Source: Aliivibrio fischeri
GTDB taxonomy: Bacteria > Pseudomonadota > Gammaproteobacteria > Enterobacterales > Vibrionaceae
Assembly: GCA_038993745.2 (NCBI GenBank)
Contig: CP160630.1
Coordinates: 1,355,104 to 1,419,103 of the forward strand
Direction of reading: 5' to 3'
Length of the DNA: 64,000 nucleotides
Below the pieces are notes generated by a model. The model saw only the letters and a program-made list of their open reading frames with translations, was not told the DNA's origin and ran no database searches. How positions within the stretch are numbered: position 1 is the first letter of the stretch; every line of letters begins with the position of its first letter. Position numbers and translations under genes: made by a program. Below, piece by piece: positions 16,410-24,706 of this stretch.

Positions 16410-17102
16410 TTATTCTTGACGTGGATAGACAGTTTTTACTGCTTCAGAAAAGCGTCCATAAGTACCCTTAGCACCTTTTAACGCTTCATCAGCAGAAATA
16501 CCTTTTCCAATATCAGCCATCATTTTGCCAAGATTCAAATACTCATAACCAATCACTTCACTGTCTTCATCAAGACCTAGGCGAGTTACGTATCCTTCGG
16601 CTAATTCCATATAACGAACACCTTTTGCATTAGTTGAATAACTCGTACCAACTTGGCTTCGTTTGGTTTTACCTAAATCTTCTAATGCAGCTCCAACCTC
16701 TAAACCACCTTCAGAGAAAGCAGATTGAGTTCGACCATAAGCAAATTGAAGAAAGATTTCACGCATCGCAACATTAATTGCATCACATACCAAGTCCGTA
16801 TTCATTGCTTCTAAAATGGTTTTTCCTGTCAGGATCTCAGCAGCCATTGCTGCAGAATGTGTCATGCCAGAACAGCCAATCGTTTCGATCAGTGCTTCTT
16901 CAATAATGCCTTCTTTCACATTTAAAGTTAATTTGGCAGCCCCTTGCTGAGGAGCACAAGCACCTACGCCATGACTTAATCCAGAAATCGCTATTACTTC
17001 TTTTGGATTAATCATTCTTCCTTCAACAGGAATTGGTGCTGATGAGTGAAGATCGCCTCTTTGAATAGGGCACATGGTTTGAATTTCAGATGCGTATTGC
17101 AT
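16410..17102 (-). CDS. NifU-like iron-sulfur scaffold family protein
   Basis: A 230-aa protein of the NifU/IscU-like scaffold type that accompanies GGGtGRT genes. It contains a Cys in GACAPQQGAAKLTLNV (about residue 50) and another in ETIGCSGMTHSAAMAAEIL (about residue 80), plus a later Cys in DLVCDAINVAM. These are plausible cluster ligands. Known NifU-N proteins assemble Fe-S clusters; the partner and target here are unknown. It is the first gene behind a fluoride riboswitch (17258-17311), which implies induction by fluoride. The downstream partner gene is broken by the Mu-like element. Confidence 0.8.
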   Translation of the reverse strand: MQYASEIQTMCPIQRGDLHSSAPIPVEGRMINPKEVIAISGLSHGVGACAPQQGAAKLTLNVKEGIIEEALIETIGCSGMTHSAAMAAEILTGKTILEAMNTDLVCDAINVAMREIFLQFAYGRTQSAFSEGGLEVGAALEDLGKTKRSQVGTSYSTNAKGVRYMELAEGYVTRLGLDEDSEVIGYEYLNLGKMMADIGKGISADEALKGAKGTYGRFSEAVKTVYPRQE

Positions 17103-17125
17103 AATGTTTTCCCGTTGGTAAGGAA

Positions 17126-17249
17126 AACAGGTGTAGGAGGGTATATGACCTACAGACCAAGAGCGAACAGCAATCTCAATCTAGATAAGTAACTATATAG
17201 ATACTTATTTGGATTGACATACAACGTCCGTTCAACAGATACACCTGTT
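17126..17249 (-). promoter_or_regulatory. Candidate expression platform of the fluoride riboswitch
   Basis: Between aptamer and gene, AACAGGTGTA (17249-17240) can pair with TACACCTGTT (17135-17126), enclosing a stable hairpin at 17177-17216 (CAATC...ATAAGTA / TACTTAT...GATTG). In addition CTGTAGG (17155-17149) can pair either with CCTACAG at the aptamer's 3' edge (17263-17257) or with CCTACA (17137-17132). These mutually exclusive pairings could couple fluoride binding to gene expression. There is no clear intrinsic terminator, so control of translation or Rho access is as likely. This is inference. Confidence 0.5.
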
Positions 17250-17257
17250 CTCTATTC

Positions 17258-17311
17258 TGTAGGAGTCATCAGCCAACATTGGCGGTTAAGTAGGTGGAAC
17301 CCCATCACCTT
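17258..17311 (-). ncRNA. Fluoride riboswitch aptamer (crcB motif)
   Basis: On the minus strand the sequence runs AAGGTGATGGGGTTCCACC, then CTACTTAACCGCC, AATGTT, GGCTGATGACTCCTACA. It matches the crcB-motif consensus I recall: GGNGATGGNGTTCNCC stem-loop, AAC-NGCC linker and stem, then GCTGATGACTCCTAC. The GGGGTT loop can form the required pseudoknot with GACTCC. The next gene on this strand is the NifU-like gene 155 bp downstream. No fluoride exporter (crcB/fluC or clcF) is adjacent, which is unusual. Confidence 0.92.
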
Positions 17312-17472
17312 TACGTATTCAATACTAGCTCCAAAGAACACGCAGTCGCAACAGGGTTATTAGACTTATTTTATATATTAAAGCCAACTTTTATATTAGA
17401 TAAACCATAAAGATTGAGTATTTATCACTAGTTAAGGTAAGTAATACAACGTAATGTAATATTACTTAAAAC
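17312..17472. other. Intergenic stretch upstream of the riboswitch
   Basis: It should hold the promoter for the riboswitch-NifU-GGGtGRT transcript (minus strand) and the end of the cytochrome c' gene. I see no convincing terminator or further gene here. Confidence 0.4.
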
Positions 17473-17903
17473 TTAAAATCGTGAGCGATAACTACGATGG
17501 CATCCATTACAGGTATCCTGCGCCTGCTCTAAACCAGCTTCTGCCGCCTCTTTATCTTGTTGTTGGCTTGCTTGATATAGCAAAGCAAAACCACTATCCA
17601 TCTCTTTCATCAGTTGATTAAACTTTTCCGGTTTATCCCACACCGCTTTTTTGCTTTACTGCCTTCTTGGCTCCCTTCAGTAAAAGCCGTATTTAATAAT
17701 TGACTATGTTGAATCAATTGCTGACTGATCGATTCAATTTCGCTCCAATTTAGTACATTTTCATCCATCATCTCTTCTACTTGCTCTGATTGATTTTCTA
17801 TATGTACAAAAGCCTGTTGTCTTGCGTTAATTAGGTCAACACTCGCTTGAGCAAATGCGATATTTGGTAATAAAACACATAAACTAATTACTAATTTTTT
17901 CAT
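17473..17903 (-). pseudogene. Cytochrome c' gene with apparent frameshift
   Basis: Periplasmic cytochrome c'-type protein. Frame one (from 17903) has a signal peptide MKKLVISLCVLLPNIAFAQA and helical region, then goes off-track at KAKKRCG. The other frame continues KKAVWDKPEKFNQLMKEMDS to AQDTCNGCHRSYRSRF and a stop at 17473. CNGCH is the C-terminal heme motif typical of cytochrome c'. The break lies in a run of six A (17649-17654 region, minus strand); adding one A restores a 143-aa protein. It is divergent from a cytochrome b561-type gene, a likely electron partner. Cytochromes c' bind NO. Probably a sequencing error rather than a dead gene. Confidence 0.8.
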
Positions 17904-17948
17904 TACGTTCTCTCTTAATTGATGTCTGTCTCGCTTCGAGTTGCACTT

Positions 17949-17994
17949 AATTTACATCACAATAGTTGCGCACACAACTATTGTGATGTAAATT
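17949..17994. promoter_or_regulatory. 20-bp perfect inverted repeat: probable MarR-type operator
   Basis: A 20-base arm ending ACAATAGTTG is repeated perfectly in inverse after a 6-base spacer (CGCACA). The core ATAGTTG-N6-CAACTAT looks like MarR/OhrR-type operators. It lies between the divergent cytochrome c' and cytochrome b561-marR genes, so the MarR protein encoded at 18682 is the natural candidate to bind it and control both sides. Confidence 0.7.
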
Positions 17995-18037
17995 ATTTCT
18001 AAGTTAGTTAAAACATCCATTAATTAGGAACACGAAA

Positions 18038-18676
18038 ATGAAGATTTGGGATTTACCAACACGCATATATCATTGGCTTCAAGCACTGCTTTTTATCGGA
18101 TTAGCCGCAAGTGGTTTTAATGGTGAAGGACCACATATCTATTTAGGTTTGGCTCTTTTTACTCTTATTTTATGGCGTATTGTGTGGGGCTTTATCGGAA
18201 GTGACACGAGCCGTTTTAAACAATTTATTTCTTCTCCAAAACGTACAATTTCTTATTTATTAGGAAAAGAACCATCAAAAGCAGGTCATAATCCAGCGGG
18301 ATCTTGGATGGTTATTGGGTTGATTTCCACCTTATTCATTCAATGCATTACTGGAATTGCATTAGCAGGATTATTCGATCACATCCTTTATGCCGATATT
18401 GTGCTAAATGACAATGTCTTTGATGTTTTTGTTACTCTACATGGAGTATGTGCACGCTTATTACCTGTATTAGTCGTATTGCATTTAGTCGCCATTCTCT
18501 TTTATAAATTACGCTCAAAGCCGCTTGTTTGGGCAATGATCACTGGCGTACAAAAGAAACTTACAGAACATCAAATGTCATCAAATCTAGTGTTTGTATC
18601 AAATAAGCGTGCATTATTAGTGCTAATTGCAACAGGATTAGTTACCATTGCAATAGTTGTAAGCGCAGGAGTTTGA
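18038..18676 (+). CDS. Cytochrome b561-type membrane protein
   Basis: A 212-aa di-heme cytochrome b561/Ni-hydrogenase b-type protein. It begins MKIWDLPTRIYHWLQALLFI; candidate heme ligands are His12 in helix 1 and histidines in FVTLHGVCARLL and LVVLHLVAIL. Four to five membrane helices are evident. It would pass electrons from the quinone pool to a periplasmic acceptor, plausibly the divergent cytochrome c'. An AGGAAC site precedes the ATG. The MarR gene follows within 5 bp, forming an operon. Confidence 0.85.
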   Translation: MKIWDLPTRIYHWLQALLFIGLAASGFNGEGPHIYLGLALFTLILWRIVWGFIGSDTSRFKQFISSPKRTISYLLGKEPSKAGHNPAGSWMVIGLISTLFIQCITGIALAGLFDHILYADIVLNDNVFDVFVTLHGVCARLLPVLVVLHLVAILFYKLRSKPLVWAMITGVQKKLTEHQMSSNLVFVSNKRALLVLIATGLVTIAIVVSAGV

Positions 18677-18681
18677 ACACA

Positions 18682-19107
18682 ATGGAAGAATTTGATCGTC
18701 AAAGTAGCTTTGGTTGGATGATAAATGTCATTGCTAATCAAGCATCAAAACGTTTCGAAACAGAATTAAAACAGCACGGCTTAACTGTTGCGCTGTGGCC
18801 AACCATGATGTGCCTATGGGAAGAGGAAGGAGTAACTCAGCGTGATATTGCTGAAAAGTCAAAAGTGGAAAACTCCACAACCACCCGAACATTAGATAAG
18901 TTAGAAAAACTTGGTCTTGTTGAACGACAAGCTGATCCCAATAGTCGTCGTTCCTTTCGAATTTACTTAACTGATGAAGGTCGAGCATTAAAAGAAACCC
19001 TTTTGCCAATCCCTATTAAAGTAAATAAAGAAATACTTAGCTCTCTTGATCTAAATGAGCAAAAAGAGATGATTCGACTACTGCAAAAAATGGTCGCGGC
19101 TGTATAA
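18682..19107 (+). CDS. MarR-family transcriptional regulator
   Basis: A 141-aa MarR regulator with the winged-helix core VTQRDIAEKSKVENSTTTRT, then LDKLEKLGLVERQADPNSRR and SFRIYLTDEG. The ATG at 18682 is used, behind a GGAG site ten bases upstream; an in-frame TTG at 18673 is too close to that site. It is co-transcribed with the cytochrome b561 gene and probably autoregulates through the palindrome at 17949-17994. It lies upstream of ectABC, but a terminator intervenes; a CosR-like role in ectoine control is possible and unproven. Confidence 0.87.
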   Translation: MEEFDRQSSFGWMINVIANQASKRFETELKQHGLTVALWPTMMCLWEEEGVTQRDIAEKSKVENSTTTRTLDKLEKLGLVERQADPNSRRSFRIYLTDEGRALKETLLPIPIKVNKEILSSLDLNEQKEMIRLLQKMVAAV

Positions 19108-19128
19108 ATATTACTCTTTTAAACTAAT

Positions 19129-19158
19129 AAATAGCCCAAATCATCATGGGCTATTTTT
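19129..19158 (+). terminator. Terminator after the marR-type gene
   Basis: AATAGCCCA pairs with TGGGCTATT around AATCATCA, then a T-run. It separates the MarR gene from ectABC. Confidence 0.85.
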
Positions 19159-19381
19159 GTATCTACGCCACCTTCATATCCAAATCAAAGCCCTCACAGA
19201 TACTAAGAGAACTAATCTATTTTTCTCTATTTATTATTTTAGCAATCGAACTTAATGTGACTTAGATCGCATTTAATTGGGCCTAATCGTCTTTTTTGCG
19301 TCATTAATTTGCTTTTCAACTGCTAAAAATGCCCATAATAAAAAGCAATTTAATTAGAGTACAAAGGATATGTATTTACAT

Positions 19382-19927
19382 ATGGCTATCGCTGCGCCCA
19401 GAATCTTGTGTCCAGATATAGATTCTGACACAACAAAAAAATGGATTTTTCGAGAACCTTCGAGGACAGACGGTGACGATGTTTACGCATTGATCACCGA
19501 GTGTCCTCCTCTTGATATAAATTCTTCATACTGCAACTTTCTTCAAGCTACTCATTTCAGTAAAACCTGCGTTTTGGCAGAGAAAGATGGCGATCTCGCT
19601 GGCTTTATCTCTGGGTATCAAAAACCTGATGAACCGAATACGCTGTTCATATGGCAAGTCGCCGTCTCCCCACGTTACCGAGGTAAAGGTTTAGCGTTTT
19701 CTATGCTAACCACGCTTTTAGAGCGAAAAAACCTTCTACATATCGAATTTATAGAAACCACAATAACCAAGCCAAATAACGCCTCTTGGTCACTATTTAA
19801 AAAAATTGATGCCCAATATGGAAATCAAGGGCAAGTCACTACGTTTCTAGATAAAGAATCACACTTTAAAGGCAAGCACGATACAGAGTATTTGTATCGT
19901 ATCCCTCTAAAATCTTCACAAAAATAG
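19382..19927 (+). CDS. ectA: L-2,4-diaminobutyrate acetyltransferase EctA
   Basis: A GNAT-fold enzyme that acetylates L-2,4-diaminobutyrate at the gamma-amino group, the second step in ectoine synthesis. It carries the EctA hallmarks FREPSRTDGDDVYALITECP, PPLDINSSYCNFLQATHF, and the acetyl-CoA loop VSPRYRGKGLAFSML. The start is uncertain: the ATG at 19370 sits right against the AAAGGA site, too close, while the ATG at 19382 (MAIAAPRILCP, 181 aa) is 13 bases away and matches the usual EctA N-terminus better. ectB and ectC follow at once. Confidence 0.93.
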   Translation: MAIAAPRILCPDIDSDTTKKWIFREPSRTDGDDVYALITECPPLDINSSYCNFLQATHFSKTCVLAEKDGDLAGFISGYQKPDEPNTLFIWQVAVSPRYRGKGLAFSMLTTLLERKNLLHIEFIETTITKPNNASWSLFKKIDAQYGNQGQVTTFLDKESHFKGKHDTEYLYRIPLKSSQK

Positions 19928-19947
19928 GAATCATAAACGGACTCATC

Positions 19948-21213
19948 ATGAATATTTTCAAGAAGCAAGAATCACAAGTGCGCTCATACTCAAACAATTT
20001 CCCAGTTGTTTTTCAAAAAGCAAAAGGCAGCTGGCTAGAAACTGAAAATGGAGAGCGTTACCTAGACTTCCTTGCCGGAGCCGGATCACTTAATTACGGT
20101 CACAACAACCCAGTCTTAAAGCAAGCTTTACTTGAATACATCGAAAACGACGGTATCACTCATGGCTTAGACATGCACTCTAGTGCAAAAGCCACATTTT
20201 TAAATGCCCTGAGCCGTTATATTCTCGAACCAAGAAACTTAGAATACAAGGTACAGTTCACGGGACCTACGGGTACCAATGCTGTTGAGGCCGCTTTAAA
20301 ACTGGCACGAAAAGTCACTAACCGAACCAATATTGTCGCGTTCACTAATGGCTTTCATGGTTGTACAGCCGGAGCACTGGCGGCAACGGGGAATCAACAC
20401 CATCGCCAAGGTGCCGGTTTTAGCTTAAACAATATTACACGCATTCCTTTTGAAGGTTATGCTGATATCGATGGACTTAACTTGTTTGAGACCATGTTAT
20501 CTGACAATTCAAGCGGTTTAGATAAACCAGCTGCGGTACTTTTAGAAACCGTACAAGGTGAAGGCGGTTTAAACGTCGCTTCAAATGAATGGCTACAACG
20601 TCTAAGTAAGATCTGTAAAGCCAACGACATTCTAATGATTGTTGATGATATTCAAGCGGGTTGTGGACGTACTGGTACTTTCTTTAGTTTTGAGTCATCT
20701 GGCATTAAACCAGACATGGTAACTCTATCAAAATCCATTGGTGGCTACGGCTTACCAATGGCGGTTGTCTTACTAAAACCTGAATTAGATGAATGGAAAC
20801 CTGGTGAACATAACGGTACTTTCCGTGGTAACAACCATGCCTTTATTACTGCAGCAAAAGCGCTTGAAATTTATTGGGCGAACGATAACTTTGAAAACCA
20901 CATCAAACAATCGTCTAACAAAGTCAGCGACGTAATCCTTCGCACCATTAAACGTCACCCTAAGTTATTTATTCAACAGAAAGGCCGTGGCATGATGATT
21001 GGCATTGAATGTAAAGACGGCATTATCTCAAGTGAGATAGCAAAAACCTGCTTTGAAAACGGAATGGTCATTGAAACCGCAGGTCCTGATGACGAAGTGG
21101 TTAAATTCTTTTGTCCATTAACCATTACTGAATCAGAGTTAGACCAAGGATTGGCTATCTTTGAAGACGCCGTTGATAGCATTGCAGCAAAACATTTTAA
21201 AAAAGCATCTTAA
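19948..21213 (+). CDS. ectB: L-2,4-diaminobutyrate transaminase EctB
   Basis: A 421-aa PLP-dependent class III aminotransferase that makes L-2,4-diaminobutyrate from aspartate semialdehyde and glutamate, the first committed step of ectoine synthesis. Marks are [19 protein letters not shown] (about residues 104-122), [19 protein letters not shown] (about 231-249), and the PLP-lysine region [15 protein letters not shown] (about 262-276). It follows ectA by 20 bp and precedes ectC by 14 bp. Confidence 0.95.
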   Translation: MNIFKKQESQVRSYSNNFPVVFQKAKGSWLETENGERYLDFLAGAGSLNYGHNNPVLKQALLEYIENDGITHGLDMHSSAKATFLNALSRYILEPRNLEYKVQFTGPTGTNAVEAALKLARKVTNRTNIVAFTNGFHGCTAGALAATGNQHHRQGAGFSLNNITRIPFEGYADIDGLNLFETMLSDNSSGLDKPAAVLLETVQGEGGLNVASNEWLQRLSKICKANDILMIVDDIQAGCGRTGTFFSFESSGIKPDMVTLSKSIGGYGLPMAVVLLKPELDEWKPGEHNGTFRGNNHAFITAAKALEIYWANDNFENHIKQSSNKVSDVILRTIKRHPKLFIQQKGRGMMIGIECKDGIISSEIAKTCFENGMVIETAGPDDEVVKFFCPLTITESELDQGLAIFEDAVDSIAAKHFKKAS

Positions 21214-21227
21214 TCAAGGAAGATACG

Positions 21228-21614
21228 ATGATAGTAAGAACATTAGATGAATGTCGCGACAGCGAACGACGTGTAGCATCGGAAACATGGGAAAGCGTAA
21301 GAATGTTGTTGAAAAATGACAACATGGGTTTCTCTTTTCATATCACGACCATCTATCAAGATACTGAAACACACATCCATTACAAAAACCATTTAGAGTC
21401 CGTCTATTGCATGAGTGGTGAGGGTGAGATTGAAGTGGTTGGAGGGGAGACTTACCCCATAAAACCAGGAACATTATACATTCTTGATAAACACGACGAG
21501 CATTATTTACGAGCGTATAAAGATAAAGAAATGGTGATGGCGTGCGTTTTCAACCCGCCGATTACGGGTGCCGAAGTTCATGATGAAAACGGTGTTTATC
21601 CTGTTCTCGATTAA
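21228..21614 (+). CDS. ectC: Ectoine synthase EctC
   Basis: A 128-aa cupin enzyme that cyclises N-gamma-acetyl-diaminobutyrate to ectoine. Family segments include [40 protein letters not shown] with its metal-site residues, [13 protein letters not shown] and [14 protein letters not shown]. It ends the ectABC operon. The aspartokinase gene (ask) that often follows in Vibrio is absent: the next gene is on the other strand. Confidence 0.95.
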   Translation: MIVRTLDECRDSERRVASETWESVRMLLKNDNMGFSFHITTIYQDTETHIHYKNHLESVYCMSGEGEIEVVGGETYPIKPGTLYILDKHDEHYLRAYKDKEMVMACVFNPPITGAEVHDENGVYPVLD

Positions 21615-21642
21615 GTTGTATAACAATCAGCAACGGTAGAAA

Positions 21643-21676
21643 TGCTCATTATTTTTCATCATTATTAATAATGAGC
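21643..21676. terminator. Hairpin after ectC
   Basis: GCTCATTATT pairs with AATAATGAGC across a 14-base loop, followed by a short T-run. It overlaps the 3' end of the convergent LysR gene and may end both transcripts. The T-run is weak. Confidence 0.5.
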
Positions 21677-22555
21677 TGTTTTACTTAACTCTTGCAGTGA
21701 TGACAATAGATCCTCTAATACGGGGCCAAATGCATGACGCCGAGAGACTAAGCAACCCATAGGCGTTAACCAACCATGAAACTCATGAGCAATCGGCAGC
21801 GCAACTAACTTTTTCTGCTCAATGAAGCTTGTCACCGTATGCTCTGGAACGATAGTCCAACCCACACCACGGCACGCTAACTCGATTAAGGCTTGATGGG
21901 TATTGGCATACCATAATTTTGAACTGATCCCGTAACTGAACCACAACTCTTTCCCCTTAGAGCTACGATGCACTAACTGTCGATATCCTTTCAATGCCGC
22001 ATCATTCACCATTGGTAAAGCCGCTAGCTCATGCTCTGGCGCTGCTACAGTAAGAAAACGGGTTTGTCCTAAGGTGAAAAAATCCATATCAACTTTAAGC
22101 TCACCATCAGCATAGACGATGCCTACTTGTGCTTTTCCCTTTCTAACCAGATCTTCAACATCAAAGGTTGAAGTCGTAATAATTTCAACATCGGTAACGG
22201 GAAACTTATCTGCCAATATCGCTAAAATTTGCAATAAATCATCATTAATTAAGCTTTCATCAATCGCAATAACCAACTCATATTCATGCTCTCTTTCTAA
22301 CGACTCAACCTTTTGATCAAAGTATTTCTGTTGGTGCAAAATAGACTGAGCAATCGGCAATAAAGCCTTACCCTTCTCTGTCAGTACTGGCGTATTTTTC
22401 TCACGATTAAACAGTTCTTGGTTAATGGCGATCTCTAAATTAGCAATGGCCTGACTCACACCTGATTGAGCACGCTTTAACTGACGAGCTGCGGCAGAGA
22501 ATGAACCGCACTCACACACGGTGACAAAGATTTTTAATTGCTCAAAACTGTACAT
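21665..22555 (-). CDS. LysR-family transcriptional regulator, divergent from a PACE efflux gene
   Basis: A 296-aa LysR regulator with a clear helix-turn-helix (CGSFSAAARQLKRAQSGVSQ, residues 16-35) followed by ELFNREKNTPVLTEKG. The effector domain includes VRKGKAQVGIVYADGE. It is divergent from the PACE-family gene at 22692, the same layout as Acinetobacter aceR/aceI, so it probably activates that gene. Confidence 0.87.
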   Translation of the reverse strand: MYSFEQLKIFVTVCECGSFSAAARQLKRAQSGVSQAIANLEIAINQELFNREKNTPVLTEKGKALLPIAQSILHQQKYFDQKVESLEREHEYELVIAIDESLINDDLLQILAILADKFPVTDVEIITTSTFDVEDLVRKGKAQVGIVYADGELKVDMDFFTLGQTRFLTVAAPEHELAALPMVNDAALKGYRQLVHRSSKGKELWFSYGISSKLWYANTHQALIELACRGVGWTIVPEHTVTSFIEQKKLVALPIAHEFHGWLTPMGCLVSRRHAFGPVLEDLLSSLQELSKTAHY

Positions 22556-22691
22556 AACATTTAGCTCAAGTAAGTAGACCTGCGCTTAAGCTATCACGAT
22601 TTGTGATGGCTGTTAACTTTATCTCTTTTATTCACTCTTTATAATCGCGCTTCTTTATTTTAGAACAGCCCCATTTTTTGAGAATACACCA

Positions 22692-23135
22692 ATGAAGATG
22701 AAAACCAATGAGCGCATTTTTCATGCCGTTTTATTTGAAGTATTAGCTGTTAGCTTATCTATTATTGGACTAGCTATTTTTACTGATCATGATGTTACGG
22801 CACTATCAGGAACCATGATAGTCGTTGCTACTATCGCCATGATTTGGAATTTCATTTATAACTGGATTTTTGATCAATTCTTCACTGGTGAAAAAACACA
22901 ACGCACACTGTCATTACGTATTTTCCACGTTATCTTATTTGAGTTAGGCTTGCTGTTTGTCACTGTGCCAGTAATGGCTTACTTATTAAGCGTTGGGATT
23001 TGGGAAGCCTTTATGATGGATATCGGCGTAACTATCTTTATCACCATTTACGCCTTTGCGTTTAACCTTATATACGACAACGTAAGAGCGCTATTAGTAA
23101 AAAGAATGGCGAGAGATGAGTCAGTCACAGCGTGA
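22692..23135 (+). CDS. PACE-family multidrug/proton antiporter
   Basis: A 147-aa four-helix inner-membrane protein built from two repeats of the bacterial transmembrane pair domain: RIFHAVLFEVLAVSLSIIG (first) and RIFHVILFELGLLFVTVPV (second). Each contains the conserved Glu in the LFE motif, and each repeat ends in a tyrosine/tryptophan-rich helix (NFIYNWIFDQFF, NLIYDNVRALL). PACE proteins (AceI type) export cationic biocides such as chlorhexidine and short diamines. The divergent LysR gene supports inducible expression. Confidence 0.9.
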   Translation: MKMKTNERIFHAVLFEVLAVSLSIIGLAIFTDHDVTALSGTMIVVATIAMIWNFIYNWIFDQFFTGEKTQRTLSLRIFHVILFELGLLFVTVPVMAYLLSVGIWEAFMMDIGVTIFITIYAFAFNLIYDNVRALLVKRMARDESVTA

Positions 23136-23168
23136 TAGATTAGATGTGATTATAGAGAGCTAGATAGT

Positions 23169-23202
23169 AAACAACCCGCTGATTGGCAGGTTGTTTATTT
23201 TT
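23169..23202 (+). terminator. Terminator after the PACE gene
   Basis: AAACAACC pairs with GGTTGTTT, then ATTTTTT. Confidence 0.8.
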
Positions 23203-23232
23203 TAGTTGCTCGGCATCTGAACTGAATTATTT

Positions 23233-23571
23233 TCAGTCCATTCGGGTAATAAAGGTTTGCTCGTCATCCACAAAAGCCACAAAGCCACCGTGATAGATAA
23301 ATACTCGACCACGCCCCTCAACTAGGCAAGCAAGCTGTGGAAGCAAATCTTCTTCGTTATCCTGACTTTGAAATGTACCTGTATCGGTAATTACACCACT
23401 GAGTGCAGGCAAATACCCATAAGTGCGCTTGGCTTGATCAATCAGACTCAATTCGCTGGCGATAGAGAAGCAAGATGGAATCGCACCGGCTTCTTCGATA
23501 AACATAGTTTTCAGTTCTTCAAAAGCTGTAATCACCAGCCAGTCGATGTCGTTAACATGATGGATAAACAT
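23233..23571 (-). CDS. Hypothetical protein, 112 aa
   Basis: I do not recognise the family. It is acidic, soluble, with no signal peptide or membrane segment. The C-terminal half has alternating hydrophobics (GRGRVFIYHGGFVAFVDDE) suggesting a beta sheet. It stands alone between a PACE gene and a GNAT gene. No strong ribosome-binding site is visible before the ATG (AGAAATCC), so it may be weakly expressed. Confidence 0.5.
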   Translation of the reverse strand: MFIHHVNDIDWLVITAFEELKTMFIEEAGAIPSCFSIASELSLIDQAKRTYGYLPALSGVITDTGTFQSQDNEEDLLPQLACLVEGRGRVFIYHGGFVAFVDDEQTFITRMD

Positions 23572-23778
23572 AGGATTTCTCGGTTATTCTGGTGCGAAGA
23601 TATTATCATTATTAGGAGAGAACGTAGTAGATATTTAATTAACAGTGGGACACTCAAAATCGCAATCAAGACAAAGCAAAATTCGTAAAACCACTAAACA
23701 TTAATTTTGAACAACAAACACAAGATTAACGCCATAAGTTAATATTCAACTTATAGCATTTAATTGCATTTGGCATAC

Positions 23779-24258
23779 TTACTTGTGACTAAAACGCTGT
23801 CTTGTCACTATGCCCCATTGCGGGTCATCTAATGTGTCTTCTTGGTAGCCTTGTTTAATATTATTCTCAGTGGTGTAAGTACCTACTACATCGCGCCAGA
23901 ATTTAACCGCGTGATCAGCACCTTCAACTTGCTTCATCTCCCACGAACCACCTAATTGCTTAAATAGCGTTGAGATAAAAGATTTACCTACTTGGTTCTT
24001 TCTAAAGAATGGCACAACATAAAAATCACACACTTCAAAATGATTATTCGTTTCATTTGCAATTGCTGTGTGCCCCGCTGGTACACCATCAACATAAAGT
24101 AAGTAGCCACTTACTTTTCCGCCAAGCTCGGTATCTAAAGGGAATACACCATTATCATCTGGCTTTTTCTGCATAATTTTTGAAAACTCAGCTTCATAAG
24201 CTTGAGCTAAGTTCATATAAACATGCTGATTGCTACTGTCTACTTTAACTATCTTCAT
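23779..24258 (-). CDS. GNAT-family acetyltransferase
   Basis: A 159-aa GCN5-related N-acetyltransferase-like protein. The acetyl-CoA-binding region reads YVVPFFRKNQVGKSFISTLF (about residues 86-105); preceding strands HTAIANETNNHFEVCDF fit the fold. The start at 24258 has an AGAGAAAG site; the frame extension to 24288 does not. The substrate cannot be inferred. It stands alone. Confidence 0.75.
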   Translation of the reverse strand: MKIVKVDSSNQHVYMNLAQAYEAEFSKIMQKKPDDNGVFPLDTELGGKVSGYLLYVDGVPAGHTAIANETNNHFEVCDFYVVPFFRKNQVGKSFISTLFKQLGGSWEMKQVEGADHAVKFWRDVVGTYTTENNIKQGYQEDTLDDPQWGIVTRQRFSHK

Positions 24259-24288
24259 AGTACTTTCTCTTTGTAATCCAAAAACCAA

Positions 24289-24706
24289 AATTAGAATCGT
24301 GGAAATAATATCATAAAGATAGCAGCCTACTTTTACTCTTCACTATTAAAAGCCCAATATCAGCAAAAATTCACTTACGGTAAAACAACAAAGAAAAGAA
24401 CATTTATCTACATATTCACTCACTGCAGTTCAATATACCAGCAAGCCACCACATACAACTTATCAACCTAAGAAACAACTGGTTACATATATTTCTCATT
24501 TACGAGATAAATACGGTGCGTTGCTGATATTTCCAGTATAGAATCCCGCTCAATGTCCAGTCTGTGTATTCGTAGAACCTTTTCTGACTAAGTAAGGGAA
24601 TGCTGAACACAATAGATTTGTGATAAATGGACGCTGGCCAAATAGAGATAAAAATAAATCTCTATTTAGCGATAACAGCACTAATGTGGCATTGAGAAAA
24701 TTTAAA
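24289..24706. other. Intergenic region with a hairpin, no gene seen
   Basis: About 420 bp without a supportable gene. The only structure I see is an inverted repeat, AAATAGAGAT / ATCTCTATTT (24639-24666), shortly before the carbamate kinase gene. If that gene once followed arcA and argI in an arginine deiminase operon, they have been lost here. Confidence 0.4.

Noticed and set aside
17610..17903. A stand-alone 97-aa periplasmic protein
   Set aside because: The downstream frame continues with cytochrome c' sequence including CNGCH; one missing A in a run explains the split.
24639..24666. Functional terminator before arcC
   Set aside because: The inverted repeat AAATAGAGAT/ATCTCTATTT has no following T-run and no gene upstream on that strand within reach; left as an unexplained hairpin.
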